Of a stretch of DNA of 64,000 bases, positions 8,990-19,657 are shown one piece after another. Each line of letters opens with the position of its first letter. The first letter of the stretch is position 1. The notes beneath the pieces are model-generated. The model saw only the letters and a list, made by a program, of their open reading frames with translations, did not search any database and was not told where the DNA came from. The DNA is taken from positions 227,933,782-227,997,781 of the forward strand of contig OX465600.1 of assembly GCA_950022295.1 (NCBI GenBank), written 5' to 3'. Source of the stretch: Bromus sterilis. Its lineage: Eukaryota > Streptophyta > Magnoliopsida > Poales > Poaceae. A program made the position numbers and the translations under genes.

Positions 8990-11900
8990 ATGTCCGATTC
9001 CGAAGAGCACACGCCGCACGCGGTTGCGGTTTCGGAGGCGGCAGCGGCGGCGGGCGAGAGCTCCCCTTCTCCGGCGGTGAGCACCGGCCAGCCGATCCCC
9101 CGATCTCGGTACCCGTGGTCTGGTTTCTGATCGTTGCTTCGTTATTATGCAGAGGAGTGATGAGATGCAGCCGGTGGCGGAGAAGATCTCGGTGAGGATC
9201 CCCTTTCCTAGACGCACTAGTGTTTCCCTTTGAAGTTTTCTTGTTTAGCAGCATATTTTTTAGACTGCCCTGAATGGTAGGTAGGCCCTCACTCGCAGCC
9301 TTTTTCGTATGTGTGGCACTTGTGAGCATGAAAATGGAGAGAGAGAAAAACCTAGAACACATAGTAATTAGGCATTACTAGTTGGATTACCAGCTACGAG
9401 CAGATCAGTACTTGCATTCTTACATTACTATGTTCCTGAATTGCACCAATGCCCATCACCACATTATTGCAAAACCCTAACTTTGGTTGACTGGGGCTAA
9501 CCTTCTGTGTTGAGTGCTGAATTCCAGACCTTCCTGTTTTAGGATTCGTAGACGAACGATTCTAGTTCTGATATATAGGTATGTACTCCCTCCGTTCACA
9601 ATTATAACATCTTCTAAGTTAATATGAATTGGATGTATATAGACGCGTTTTAGTGTGTTTGTTCACTCATTTCAGTCCGTATGTAGTCCATATTGAAATA
9701 TCCAAAACATCTTATATTTGTGAACAGAGGGATTAGTACTTTGTTCGTTTGTCGGTACATACTGTATACAAGTCACATAATAGTTCGGTAAGATGTGGTT
9801 ACCAAGCTATGTTATTTTACTCATAAATTGTCCCAAGCCCCTTGCTTTTATATTTAAATCTACCATTAATCTTGGTGTTGTCATTTTGTGCTGATGTGTT
9901 TACAAACAATATTTGTATTCTAAGGTTCTGTGAGAAAGATGGAAATGGAACTTTCTTATGTTTTTGAATAACAGGAATTAAATGAATCACAGTCAGAGCT
10001 TTTGGGAAGACTTCGAGGACTAAAGGAGGTATGCTGAAATATTGTAAAGTAGATATCTTTATTCTTTTGTTATGCATCTTTGTTAATTTAGTTCATGAAT
10101 GTATTGCTTGGTAGATAGTTCTCATTTGATCCATATTATTAGGGTAATAGCATGGTATCTGTACGCACAAGTTTTATGTTACCATTTGAGGGCACACCTC
10201 AAATCTCAATGAGTGTGGGCATTTGATCCATATTATTAGGGTAATAGCATGGTATCTGTACGCACAAGTTTTATGTTACCATTTGAGGGCACACCTCAAA
10301 TCTCAATGAGTGTGGGCTTACTAGTAGAAATAGAGAAGTAATTACATCTTTGTGGTTTTTTACTTGTAATACCTAAATCATGAAGTAGTATGAATATGGT
10401 TACATTTTCAGAGCAAAACCTTTAAATGCATAATGGGCATGTTTACTCTTTTGTTACAATTTTGCACATTATTTCATCGCTTCATTTGAAATTGTTAATA
10501 TCTGAAATGCTTTGTTCACATAATTATCCTGTTGTTCTTTTAGGATTTGCAGAGTTGGAGAAGCAATTTAGACACCCAAGTGCAGAAATACAAAACTGTG
10601 AGTTTCTTTGTACTTCACCTGATGCTATGTTTAGTATTGATAATTTGTTTTCTGAATTTACATCCATTATTTTTCGTCTCCCCAGAATTATTGTATTGAG
10701 TATCGACACTTTATTTGCAGAACGGTTGCCATATTTCAACGAATGGATGATAGTTTACTTTGTTCTTGGGTTTGGGCTTTCTAGATGATTCTTCTAGTTT
10801 TGAATAAAATCTTCAATAAAACATGCAAGGGTCTGAAAGTCTACATATGTTCATACTTCCAAACAACACAACCTTCATTGAATAAAAGCAAACTAATAGT
10901 AAGCCAACTTATTATCATTCTTTGTCTTGCAGGAGATCTCTGATATCAAAACTGCACTTAATAGCGAAATAGATCAGCTGAAATCAGTAAGGACATGCCT
11001 CAATATTCTGTAAAATGGTGTTAACTATTCATCTCTTATTTTTGTACTTTGGCAAACTGCTTTATCTCCTTTGCCCCTTGTAGGATTTCCAAGAGCTGAG
11101 GACCACCCTTAAGAAGCAACAGGAAGACGTGACAATTAGCTTGAAGAATTTGGGTGTAATTACCTTTTTACATTCATCATGGTCTAATTTTTTTATGTTG
11201 AACATTGCTTTCTACCTTTTTTTATTTAATGTCCGCTTCATTTTCGTTCAGCTAGAAGATGCTACCGAAAATGATGGGAACAAAAGAAGTGGGGAGGAAA
11301 ATACAACTGAGGGTGCATTAGCGAACATGGGGAACCTGGAAGTAAGTATATTTCTGGCTTATGCTTCCTTTGATTTACAGGATTTGTATAGGAATTTTAT
11401 AGGATTTAGACCCTCTCGAATCTTTCCTGTAGATGCTGTTTCATTCACGGGATTGTATTCCTCAGGAACCAATCCTATAAGAATTTTTTAGTTCAATTTC
11501 ACAGGAAAACTAGGATTAGGTTGGACTTCATGTAAAAGTTTCTGTGTTCTTCTATCTCACATAAGAATCCAGTGGACAGGGCATCCTATTTCTGTATGTT
11601 TCGTTTTCCTACGCTTCTCCAATCCTGTAAATCAAAGGAGCCATAAGTTTACCTGCTCAAAGATTAACTGTCCTGTGAATGCATCGAGATGCAATTTTTT
11701 GCGTTTTCTAGGAAAAATAAACTGTCTTGTCAATAAATTTTCAGATATATATAACTTACTACAACAATACAATATTAGTTACTTGTGTTCTAATAATGAT
11801 TAGCTCACGCAATTTATGGAAACGTTGATAGTTGCAACCATATGATAAGTACTTATGCCTTATTAATGGTCATCGTAGCACTTGGTTAAATGGTAATTTT

Positions 11901-12490
11901 GTCATACGGTTTCTTAACCCCTCTTTTTTCAGTTGGACAATAATCCAGAAAATATTGAAGAAAGCAGTGGTGTTGAGGTGGAAAAGGATGTGAGTATTTA
12001 CTTATTACATGGCTAGTGGCTACAGAAGATTGGCAATGATTGATTTTGTACCTCTTTTAAATTCCAGAATTTTCCAATATTTCTGAACAATTGAGAATGG
12101 TTAAAACTCGAAATTCAAATCCTGAAATTTGGATCTTCTTCAAATGTAGCTTTGATCCTTTTAGAGGACTAACAACTAGTTTTCTGAAATCATTGAGTGT
12201 GTGCCAAGTACGTATGCTAACAAGTTGGGGGCATCTTCTTCAAGTACCATGAAAACTGTTAGGGGGATCCATAACAGAAACAAGTAGATGTAAGTAACTG
12301 TATATTGAAATTATACTTGCTCATATGATGGTCTTGTATTCCATGGTGAACTGCGTATGGGTAATGACTAATGAATAATTACGTAGTGTTTGACCTGACC
12401 TTTTTCTGATCCTGATGGATGCAGGAGATCCCTGAAGAAGATGGCACGGTGGTCGAAGGTACCAAGACGGAGAATCCAAGCGATGCATGA
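8990..12490 (+). CDS. Acidic coiled-coil protein, nine coding exons (190 aa), function unknown
   Basis: I assembled the exons by eye from GT..AG sites: 8990-9076, 9153-9191, 9975-10028, 10544-10597, 10933-10986, 11084-11155, 11252-11341, 11933-11989 and 12425-12490. Every junction is phase 0 and the joined frame is open for 190 codons to TGA at 12488-12490. The start ATG has a good context (caccATGtcc) and opens MSDSEEHTPHAVAV. The protein has an Ala/Ser-rich acidic N-terminus (about 1-42), a predicted helical coiled-coil core (about 43-120) and an acidic Glu/Asn-rich tail (about 121-190) ending NPSDA. There is no signal peptide or membrane segment. Three consecutive exons are exactly 54 bp. 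Introns 2 and 7 contain MITEs and intron 3 a 97-bp duplication. I do not recognise the family; a structural or adaptor role is only a guess. The correct splice sites and open frame argue for a functional gene. Confidence 0.8.
9586..9733. mobile_element. Stowaway-like MITE in intron 2
   Basis: The left end is CTCCCTCCGTTCACAATTATAA. The right end is a diverged inverted copy (ttatatttgtgaacagaggga). TA flanks both sides (9584-9585 and 9734-9735). Ends starting CTCCCTCCG with TA targets are typical of Tc1/Mariner-derived Stowaway MITEs in grasses. Confidence 0.8.
10124..10317. repeat. Perfect 97-bp tandem duplication in intron 3
   Basis: The block starting atttgatccatattattagg occurs at 10124-10220 and again directly after at 10221-10317, with no difference that I can see. 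It lies between exons 3 and 4 of the coiled-coil gene and touches neither splice site. Confidence 0.92.
11358..11647. mobile_element. MITE in intron 7, long inverted ends
   Basis: The left end cttatgcttcctttgatttac and the right end (gtaaatcaaaggagccataag) are inverted copies of each other for about 28 bases, differing at few positions. The element is 290 bp and non-coding. The CCTTTGATTTACAGGATT end type recurs in grass MITEs, but I cannot fix the superfamily because no clean target duplication is visible. It starts 17 bases after the exon 7 donor site and leaves that site intact. Confidence 0.65.
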
Positions 12491-13747
12491 ATTAGGGCAT
12501 GAACGGAAAGTAGAAATGGTGCCACTTCTTTGGTGGCCTTGCTGTAGGAACTTAAAGAGCAGTGGTAGGCCGGTTCCTTTACAAGGAATGGCCTGTGCTC
12601 TCTGATCATCTGATCGTGTAGTATGGTCTTTCTCGAACGCTGCCACGACGAGTGGGCTAGAGTCCTCAGGAACCGTGGCAACCTGTTAACTATTTGAACT
12701 ATCTAGGAGTGTCCTCTTGCAAAATTTTGCACATTTTCACTTGAATTGGGTTGTTTTGCTAACAAGAAATCCTTGTTTGAGCATGTTTTGTTGCCTCGTT
12801 GGTATGAACAAAATATTTAATTATTATTAAACGGGTACTGTGTGAGGTCCCTCACTGACTGCGTTTATTTTTGTTGGGTGGATGGTGCATATGTGCAACC
12901 ACACGGCACACAATCATATGTTACAGGTCTTTGTAAGCAGCTGGAAAGAATATTTTTGTGACTATTTTGATGTTGAATTTGTGTGAATGGATTCGCTGCC
13001 TAGCGTGTAGATAGGATTGTGGATTGTGGAAGTTGATAGATGGAAGACTTGTGATTCGCTGAAGGAATGCTAGATCGTACGACACCAAGTTTGCTGCCCC
13101 TGGATAAAAACAAATGAAAAAAATAGCGCGCTATTTCGCGGTTATTAGCGAGCTATAGCTTAAATTGAGGGGCTACGCTATATTTAGCTAAAAGTTACCG
13201 CTACAAGGCTAATGCTGTTTTTAACGCGCTAAATTGCGCTAAACTTGGTGCACGCTATTTTTTATAGCATGCTATTTCAAACCTTGTGTTCATCTGGTGG
13301 TTCTTCTAGTTTATCTGAAGATGATGCCAATGATTCTGATTAAAAGCTTAATACAATTTGTCTTTTAGAGTTTATTACTTTGTTGTGCGTGAATTTAAGC
13401 CTCATATTTGTATTTGTGCCATGGATTTGGCCTTGACATTTGGACAAATTTTTAATGTTGAAACTTGAAAATCCTAAAATCCTTAATATTTGGGTTAGTT
13501 CTCGCCATTTTTTCATCACACTATTTTAAATGTAACTTCGCTATATCCCGGTATATCTTCTATAGCTTCTGGAGAAGGGCCACACTATTTTTGATAGCAC
13601 GCTATTTAAAACCTTGATAAAAACCTTAAAAAAGGTCACTGGATTGCAGTGCTTCTGTGGACAATAAAAAAATGTCTGGCATTGCCCCTATTTGCTGGGA
13701 TATCATTTTCTCACGTGGACTGTAAGAAGATGATCATCTGCAGCATT
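12491..13747. other. 3' UTR and intergenic DNA
   Basis: The first part is probably the 3' UTR of the coiled-coil gene; a likely end is near 12800-12840, where 'aaaatatttaattattattaaac' occurs, but no poly(A) signal can be assigned firmly. No further gene was seen. The second half contains the AT-rich palindromic repeat described separately. Confidence 0.4.
13105..13617. repeat. AT-rich repeat with 'tagcgcgctat'-type palindromes
   Basis: Short words such as tagcgcgctat, gctatagc, atagcatgctat and gatagcacgctatt recur in both orientations at 13115-13285 and 13540-13610. Both clusters end with a form of 'aaaccttg'. This suggests one degenerate non-autonomous DNA element whose ends carry the palindromes, possibly with unrelated sequence between. 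No clear target duplication was found, so superfamily is open. Confidence 0.4.
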
Positions 13748-14145
13748 TTAGAGCAACTCCAACGGCGTGACCTAAACGGACCACGATTTTGTCCGCATTT
13801 TGTTCGTTTGGGTCGCTAAACTGACCATTGTCCCTCCCATGTCCGCCTTTCTCAGATTGCTTCACCCAACGGTGCGGGCGTGACCCGAATTTAGTCTCAC
13901 CTCGCTGGCCGATGGGTTGCTGGAGGTGTTTATAAGGGGTGTCACCGGAGTTCACATTGTATCGTAGCAAAGCAAAAGAAATATAGGACGCGTGGTGAGC
14001 TACCGAGGGTGCTAGCTGGATCTATTCAAGAAAGTTTCTTCGGAGAAGAAAACTATTCAGAATAGAGGCAGATAGCATCCTTATAGGCCACTTGCGGGAA
14101 CTAACATTGATAGAATTGCTATAATTTTTGCAAAACCATACATCA

Positions 14146-14282
14146 TAGCACACAATAATAATATAAACCAAATAAATCATTCATTGTAGCACACAATAAT
14201 ATTACAAACGAAATAAATCATTATCATTCATTGTAGCACATAATAATATTACAAACCAAATAAATCATTCATTGTATGAAAT
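14146..14282. repeat. Three tandem copies of an approximately 45-52 bp AT-rich unit
   Basis: The phrase 'gcacacaataatatta' followed by 'aaataaatcatt' recurs three times (starting near 14146, 14188 and 14235), with small differences. It lies in the 3' non-coding part of the second PIF element, just before the Stowaway MITE. Confidence 0.7.
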
Positions 14283-14308
14283 ACTTTTATTACAAACCAT
14301 ATATAGTA

Positions 14309-14402
14309 CTCCCTTCGATCCGTAATAAGTGTCGCTCATTTTGTACTAAGCTAGTACAAATTTTGTACTAGATGAGCGACACTTATTATAGATCGGAGGG
14401 AG
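14309..14402. mobile_element. Stowaway MITE (94 bp)
   Basis: The ends are ctcccttcgatccgtaataa and its inverted counterpart ttattatagatcggagggag, flanked by TA (14307-14308 and 14403-14404). Almost the whole element can fold into one hairpin. It is inserted in the non-coding end of the second PIF element. Confidence 0.93.
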
Positions 14403-14404
14403 TA

Positions 14405-15717
14405 GCATATAAAAGAGAGCTCAGCTCCTATGTGAGCCCACATATGCTCAACCAAATCGTTCTGCAACTGTATGTGGGTTCCCCAATCACGCATGTCACG
14501 ATGAAACTTGAGGAAGTTCTCGTATGATGTCGATGGACCATTGGGCACAACATTGTCACCCTGATATTGCCAGTGCTGGTCATTGAGCCTCTCAGGACGC
14601 TCAATCTCCACAAACATGTTGTGCATGATCACACATGCATTCATCACCTCCTCCAAAATCTCAACACTCCAACATTCCACAGGGTGCCGAACAATAGCCA
14701 ATCAAGATTCGAACACACCAAAAGCACGCTCCACATCCTGTCTACGAATCTCTTGTTATTTAGCAAACCTTGCTCTCTTCTCTCCTTGCGGGTTGGGGAT
14801 TGTCTTCACAAAACTTGACCATTAAGGGTAAACACCAGCCGCGAGGTAGTGTCCTTGGTTGTACTGGTGGCCATTGACCTCAAAGTTCACATCTGGAGCA
14901 TTTCCTTCCGCAAGCCTGGCAAACACGGGGAAGCGCTGAAGCATGTTGATATCATTGTGAGAACCTTCCATGCCAAAAAAAGAGTGCCAAATCCAAAGAT
15001 CCTGAGATGCCACATCCTCGAGGATCACAGTGCAGCCCTCGGCATGTCCCTTATACATCCCCTGCCAAGAAAAAGGGCAGTCTTCACTCCCAGTGCTTAC
15101 AATCAATGCTACCGAGCATGCCCGGCAAGCCTCTAGTAGCATTGATCTCCAACAATCGAGCTGTATCCGCGACATTTGGTTCCCGCAAATACTCGGGGCC
15201 AAACATTGCAACCACAACTCGGCAAAATCTATACAATGCCTCCAGACAAGTAGACTCGCTCATGCGCACATACTCATAAACTAGGTCACCGGGCACTCCA
15301 TATGCAAGCATGTGAATAGCTGTTTGTACATTTTTGATAAGAGGAGAACCCAAGATTGATAGTACAATCATACTTTAATTTGAAATAATCATCATACTCT
15401 GTCACTCCCTCCCGAATACGGTTAAACAACCATCTACACATGCGGAAGCGGCGTCAGAACAACCTATGAGGTAACATTGGTTTTGGCTGAAAGTATTCAT
15501 CATACAATATAAGATGACCACGCTCTCTGTTTTGATCCAAAGCAGGAGCATGCCCGAGTATTGAACCTCTAAATTTTGGTCGTTGCCTCGCAAAATGATC
15601 ATTCACGAGAAGGATAGCAACCAAAATATCGGTATCATCATCGGATGACTCCTCCAACGTGGGTGGCTCGATGAAATTGTTGTAGAAAAATTCATCCGCA
15701 CTATCATCCATGATCAA
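14405..15717 (-). pseudogene. PIF/Harbinger transposase remnant with many breaks
   Basis: Read on the minus strand from 15717 (MIMDDSADEFFY). The N-terminal piece ends at a stop at 15454-15456, after which the same frame continues (RRFRMCRWLFNRI). A frameshift follows near 15350; the piece at 15371-15084 ends at SIDCKHWE, where another shift occurs. The next piece (to 14822) contains the second catalytic Asp (HNDINML) and ends at TAA after AAGVYP. Further stops follow before the last piece (14701-14351), which holds VMNACVIMHNM. Residues of the DDE nuclease can be followed through the pieces, so identity is clear, but at least three stops and two frameshifts make it non-functional. It is clearly more decayed than the copy at 6862-8231. 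Confidence 0.82.
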
Positions 15718-16320
15718 AATCGTGCCTCACACGGGTCGGGCAATTCACCGAACACCTTGTGGGCAGCTAAGCTCGACGAAGAGGCCAACATTTTTGTGTA
15801 GAAGAAGAGGCCGGTGGGGTGTCGGGGGGGGGGGGGGGTGTCGGCGACGCTACCCCTCGCTCCGGTGTGCTCCTCCCACCAGCTTCCTCCTCCACTCCAG
15901 CGTCCTCCTATGTCCGACACGACCCCGTCCGTACTAGGGTCAGCTGGCGGGTGCAGTCAGACGGACGACGCAAATGGTGGTGGCCTTCGCGGCGGCGCAA
16001 ATGAGTGCGAGAGGCGGAAATGGGTGTGGTGACGAAAGGGACCAAGGCGCAAGTGGTGGAGGCGGTGTCAGCGAGATGAGGGGAACAAATCGGGGGAGGT
16101 TGTTGATTATGAGGCAGACAGGCGGACAAGGGGAGGACATAGCACGCGTCCGCGCAGACCCCAAATTGGACGCAGATTTGGGCCTGAATTGGGTCGCGGT
16201 GGATCAAAAAACGGACACTGGTTCGTTTGCATCGGGCCGAGTTTTGTGCCCACGGCGACCCAAACAGCGGCCGACAGACCAAAAACGGACAAATGGGTCG
16301 CGTCATTGGAGTTGCTCTTA

Positions 16321-16663
16321 GAGTATCTTTGACTATCCGTGTATCCGTGTAGGAAAGAACTAAAAGGTTACCCATCTCATATGTTCAGACTATCTAGGAA
16401 CTTCCACATCCGACCCATTTGTGAGAAAGAAATGAGTGCGCTAGTATATTCGAAAAGCCCGCCACATCGAATCTGGATCATGTTTTTCTCTTTCTTTTAT
16501 TTTCTCTCAATCTTCAACAATCAGATGCATATATTAGATACTTTGAGAGACATGGTTGCGTGCATGGATAAATAAGAATTCAAAGTGAACACGCTCGGAC
16601 ATTGTCCAAATGTGTTCACGAACATATAAAGGTCAAACTACGCAAATTCGGTTGAAGATGCTC
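16321..16663. mobile_element. Probable Tourist-type MITE
   Basis: The right end ggttgaagatgctc is the complement of the common GAGCATCTTCAACC Tourist end. The left end (gagtatctttgac) is a diverged match directly beside the TTA that closes the second PIF element. The right flank is GTA rather than TTA, so the target duplication is imperfect. Non-coding. Confidence 0.5.
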
Positions 16664-17633
16664 GTAGGCAGCCTAAAATGCAAGAGCACACAACCCATTA
16701 GAGTTATGAGCCGGATTAAGCCTTCCATCTAACAACCATAACCAAGTGTGACGGGATAATATTTCATTGAAAAAGAAGAAGAGAAAACGAAGATAGACAT
16801 GAAAAATGGAAGATTGAAGGAAGAGCTTGTCACAAGCAAATGGAGCTTCTCTGAAGGTTGTGAGGACCGAATCCACTACATTGTCTCCTCCAAGCTGCAG
16901 TTACATCATCTTTGACGAGTTTTTTTGAATCCTTAGCTCTTGAGCCTCAAATTTTGTTGTGATCTTCCAAGATAGTGAAACCTTGATGTATGAGAGACTC
17001 TAGTGCTACCAAGAGAGAAACTTGTTGTATCGCACCTTTAGTTATAGTGAAAGAAGATTTGAGTGGCTTCGGTCCATTTTTTAACTCAACTTGGGGGTTT
17101 TCCACATTAAAATTTGCATGTTGATTTATGTTTTTAGTGCTTCGCTGAAACAAACACATATAAGTATGGGTGTTTGATATGAGTGCCACGCTGGAGAAAC
17201 TGAAAACAAGCGTTAAGTTTCGTCTCAAGTTCGGGTGAAAGATGAAAACAAAGAAAAAAATCATGCAAAATTTTGCACTTGCGGACAGTCCAGTTCGGAG
17301 CACCGAATAGTCCAGTATTACAATTTCGTGCACTCTAGGATAAACTCAAAAATGGAAAATTGGAGGTGGAAAAAGTAAATTTCAGAGGATTTTGGGTGGG
17401 ACGAGGCGGGGTAGATACACTAGTAACACACCACATCCATGAAGCAAAACCAACCCAATCGTACAAAATCCATCAAGTTGCAAAATCTTGGTTGAGGGTA
17501 TTTTTGCGGGGATTTTCGAATTAGATCAAGAACGAACGCTCCAAATCCTGGAAATTTTGCTCATCATATTAAATTATATGGGACAAGCCCTTATATATGG
17601 CCCAATCTTCACAATTTTTTTGAAGGGGTGAAC
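16664..17633. other. Intergenic sequence, nothing recognised
   Basis: The longest frame (minus strand, 16947-17333) shows no domain and is rich in residues expected from AT-rich DNA. The phrase 'cggacagtccagttcggagcaccgaatagtccagt' region near 17282-17315 resembles short repeats seen in grass transposon DNA, but no end or target duplication could be assigned. Confidence 0.3.
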
Positions 17634-19657
17634 TGTAAGGCACGATATGCGGTACTATTTCACATCTGGACGTTTCCTCCAGACCCGACGACGAAGCACA
17701 TATCGGTCCCACCGCGACATATGACTACGTCATATATCCCGGATTTCAACATGATAACACAACATTACAGCTACAAAGATACAACCTCTCATACAATCGC
17801 CATAAAATATATCAGCGGAAGATACATGTCTGAGTACAGACTACAATCAAATGCCTAATGGCAAAGGTAAAACACACCATGCCCACATCCACACGGGTCC
17901 AAGCTCTCCGTCGGGGACCCCTAGCTAGTCGTCGTCGAGTCTTTGCGAAGGCGTCGAGCAGAAGGATCGTCGAGCCCCTCTGAAGTCTAATATCGTTGAC
18001 GTAACGTGCGAGAAGAGAGAAGAAAGGGGGTGAGCTATATCAAAATAAATATAACTAACTTCTCATGGTGAGAAGGGGGTAGTGGTTGAGCTTGCACCCG
18101 CACTAGCAATATATGAGTGGCTAACGTTCTATTCAGAGTAAGATGAGGACCAAGCATTCGATGAGGAATCGCCTCCAACAAGTCTTGCTATACACCTACT
18201 TACGCAAACATAACACCTATCCTATCCTTGTCCTCCCCATCATCACCCGATGATGAAGAAGCGGTCAAGGCACGCACACGGTGATTCAAGTTTTAGTTAT
18301 GATTATCTCAGTTGTAGTTGTCTATGAACAAGGAGTAGGTCTCAAGTCGTCCATAACCATGGACACGGCTTCTCGAAAAGATTTAACCCTGCAGGGGTGT
18401 ACCAACTGCCCATTATAGGCGTCGCATGTACGACCGGTTTCCGCTTGGCGAGTAAAGCGCCTAAACCTCCGGAACGTCAGATTCCCTCTAACTAACAACA
18501 CACAGTTCCGGGTGGCCCTCGGTGAGTCGACATCCAACTCAAAAGCTGGCCGCGCTCTCAAATCGGTCTCTACCGTCTGTTGCAGGTTTGGATTGCCGGG
18601 TAATTCTCACATGAGGTCCGGGTCCTCGCCCGGACAGGTTGGACACATAGGGAAACCATGTCCCCACTGGCCCGGTATGCAATAAGAACGAAAAAGTCTG
18701 CTAGGAGCGACCCGACAGACATATGCATGGTTGGCAAATGGTAAATCAGCTTGGGCCACCACTAGAACTGTTTGAAGCTAGGTAGGTAAGATAAGGGGAC
18801 CCCATAGCATCCCACACACGATTAGGCACGCTCATCAAAATACACAATACCCGGAACTCGGGTCCTAGGTGACTCGAATGGAACAAAGCGTCGGAGCGGG
18901 ATAGCCTAGACCTTCCATCCTTCGTCGAATATAGTCAACATTATAATAATCATATCATCCACAACAATATAATAATGTGATAGCCCAATCCAAGGAGTAA
19001 CAGGGTAACAGATAGATAGCATCCTAGCATGCATACTAAGCAGTGGCTGAGCCGCGAGAAATAGTAACATAGTAGTACAGGGTTTGCTGGGATGTGGAGG
19101 ACATGGCTGTTTGGGTTTATTTGAGAGGCATGAATATAAAGTGGTGGGATCAAGCAATCGTTCTATCCTACACCTAGGCAGGTGAGCTGAAAGTTATAAG
19201 CATGATATATGCTCCCCCTTACCTGATTAGAATTCGGTGTCGCAGGTGTAGTCGATCGCACGCTCGCATCGTCTCCGTAGGTACCCGCGGGAGCAGACAA
19301 GACGTAAACACTGTAAAGCAATCAACGAGCAAGCCCTCTATTACTATGAGGCAATCACGAGCAAGCATCAACAATAAGGCAACACGAGACATCGCACTAC
19401 GACATCGCACCTACCGTCGAAAGTGGTTACTAACAGGTTAAGTGGGGTATCGGTCACACACGACGATACCGCACATTTATATTGGTTCAAGTTGTTTAGC
19501 TACCCAAGGTGAGCAAGGTTGGTAACATGGAATCTCACACAAGCATGGCAAGAAGGTTAAGCATAAGTAAACTTTACAATATAGTCATTTTAAGTGAGGA
19601 AACACCCTAAACATGCATAACACTAAGTGCCGCACGATGATTATTGCATTTGGTACT
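17634..19657. repeat. Unit A of the triplicated repeat
   Basis: 2024 bases starting TGTAAGGCACGATATGCGG. It shares ordered landmarks with B and C: 'cccctagctagtcgtc', 'cctgcaggggtgtaccaact', 'gggaccccatagcatccca' and 'catgatatatgctccccctt'. It ends at 'tttggtact', where B and C continue with 'gatctg'. So A was cut at that point and joined to the start of B. Confidence 0.85.

Larger units (their letters stand above)
13751..16317 (-). mobile_element. Second PIF/Harbinger transposon, decayed
   Basis: The ends are gagcaactccaacg at the left and the inverted ttggagttgctc at the right, flanked by TTA on both sides (13748-13750 and 16318-16320). The element is 2567 bp and carries a minus-strand transposase pseudogene. 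Its TIR differs from that of the first PIF element, so the two are separate families or subfamilies. About 500 bases at the right end (15830-16317) are GC-rich non-coding sequence with a poly-G run near 15826. Confidence 0.9.

Noticed and set aside
8779..9195. 138-codon ORF overlapping the start of the host gene
   Set aside because: It runs through the leader and into intron 1 and is out of frame with the spliced coding sequence.
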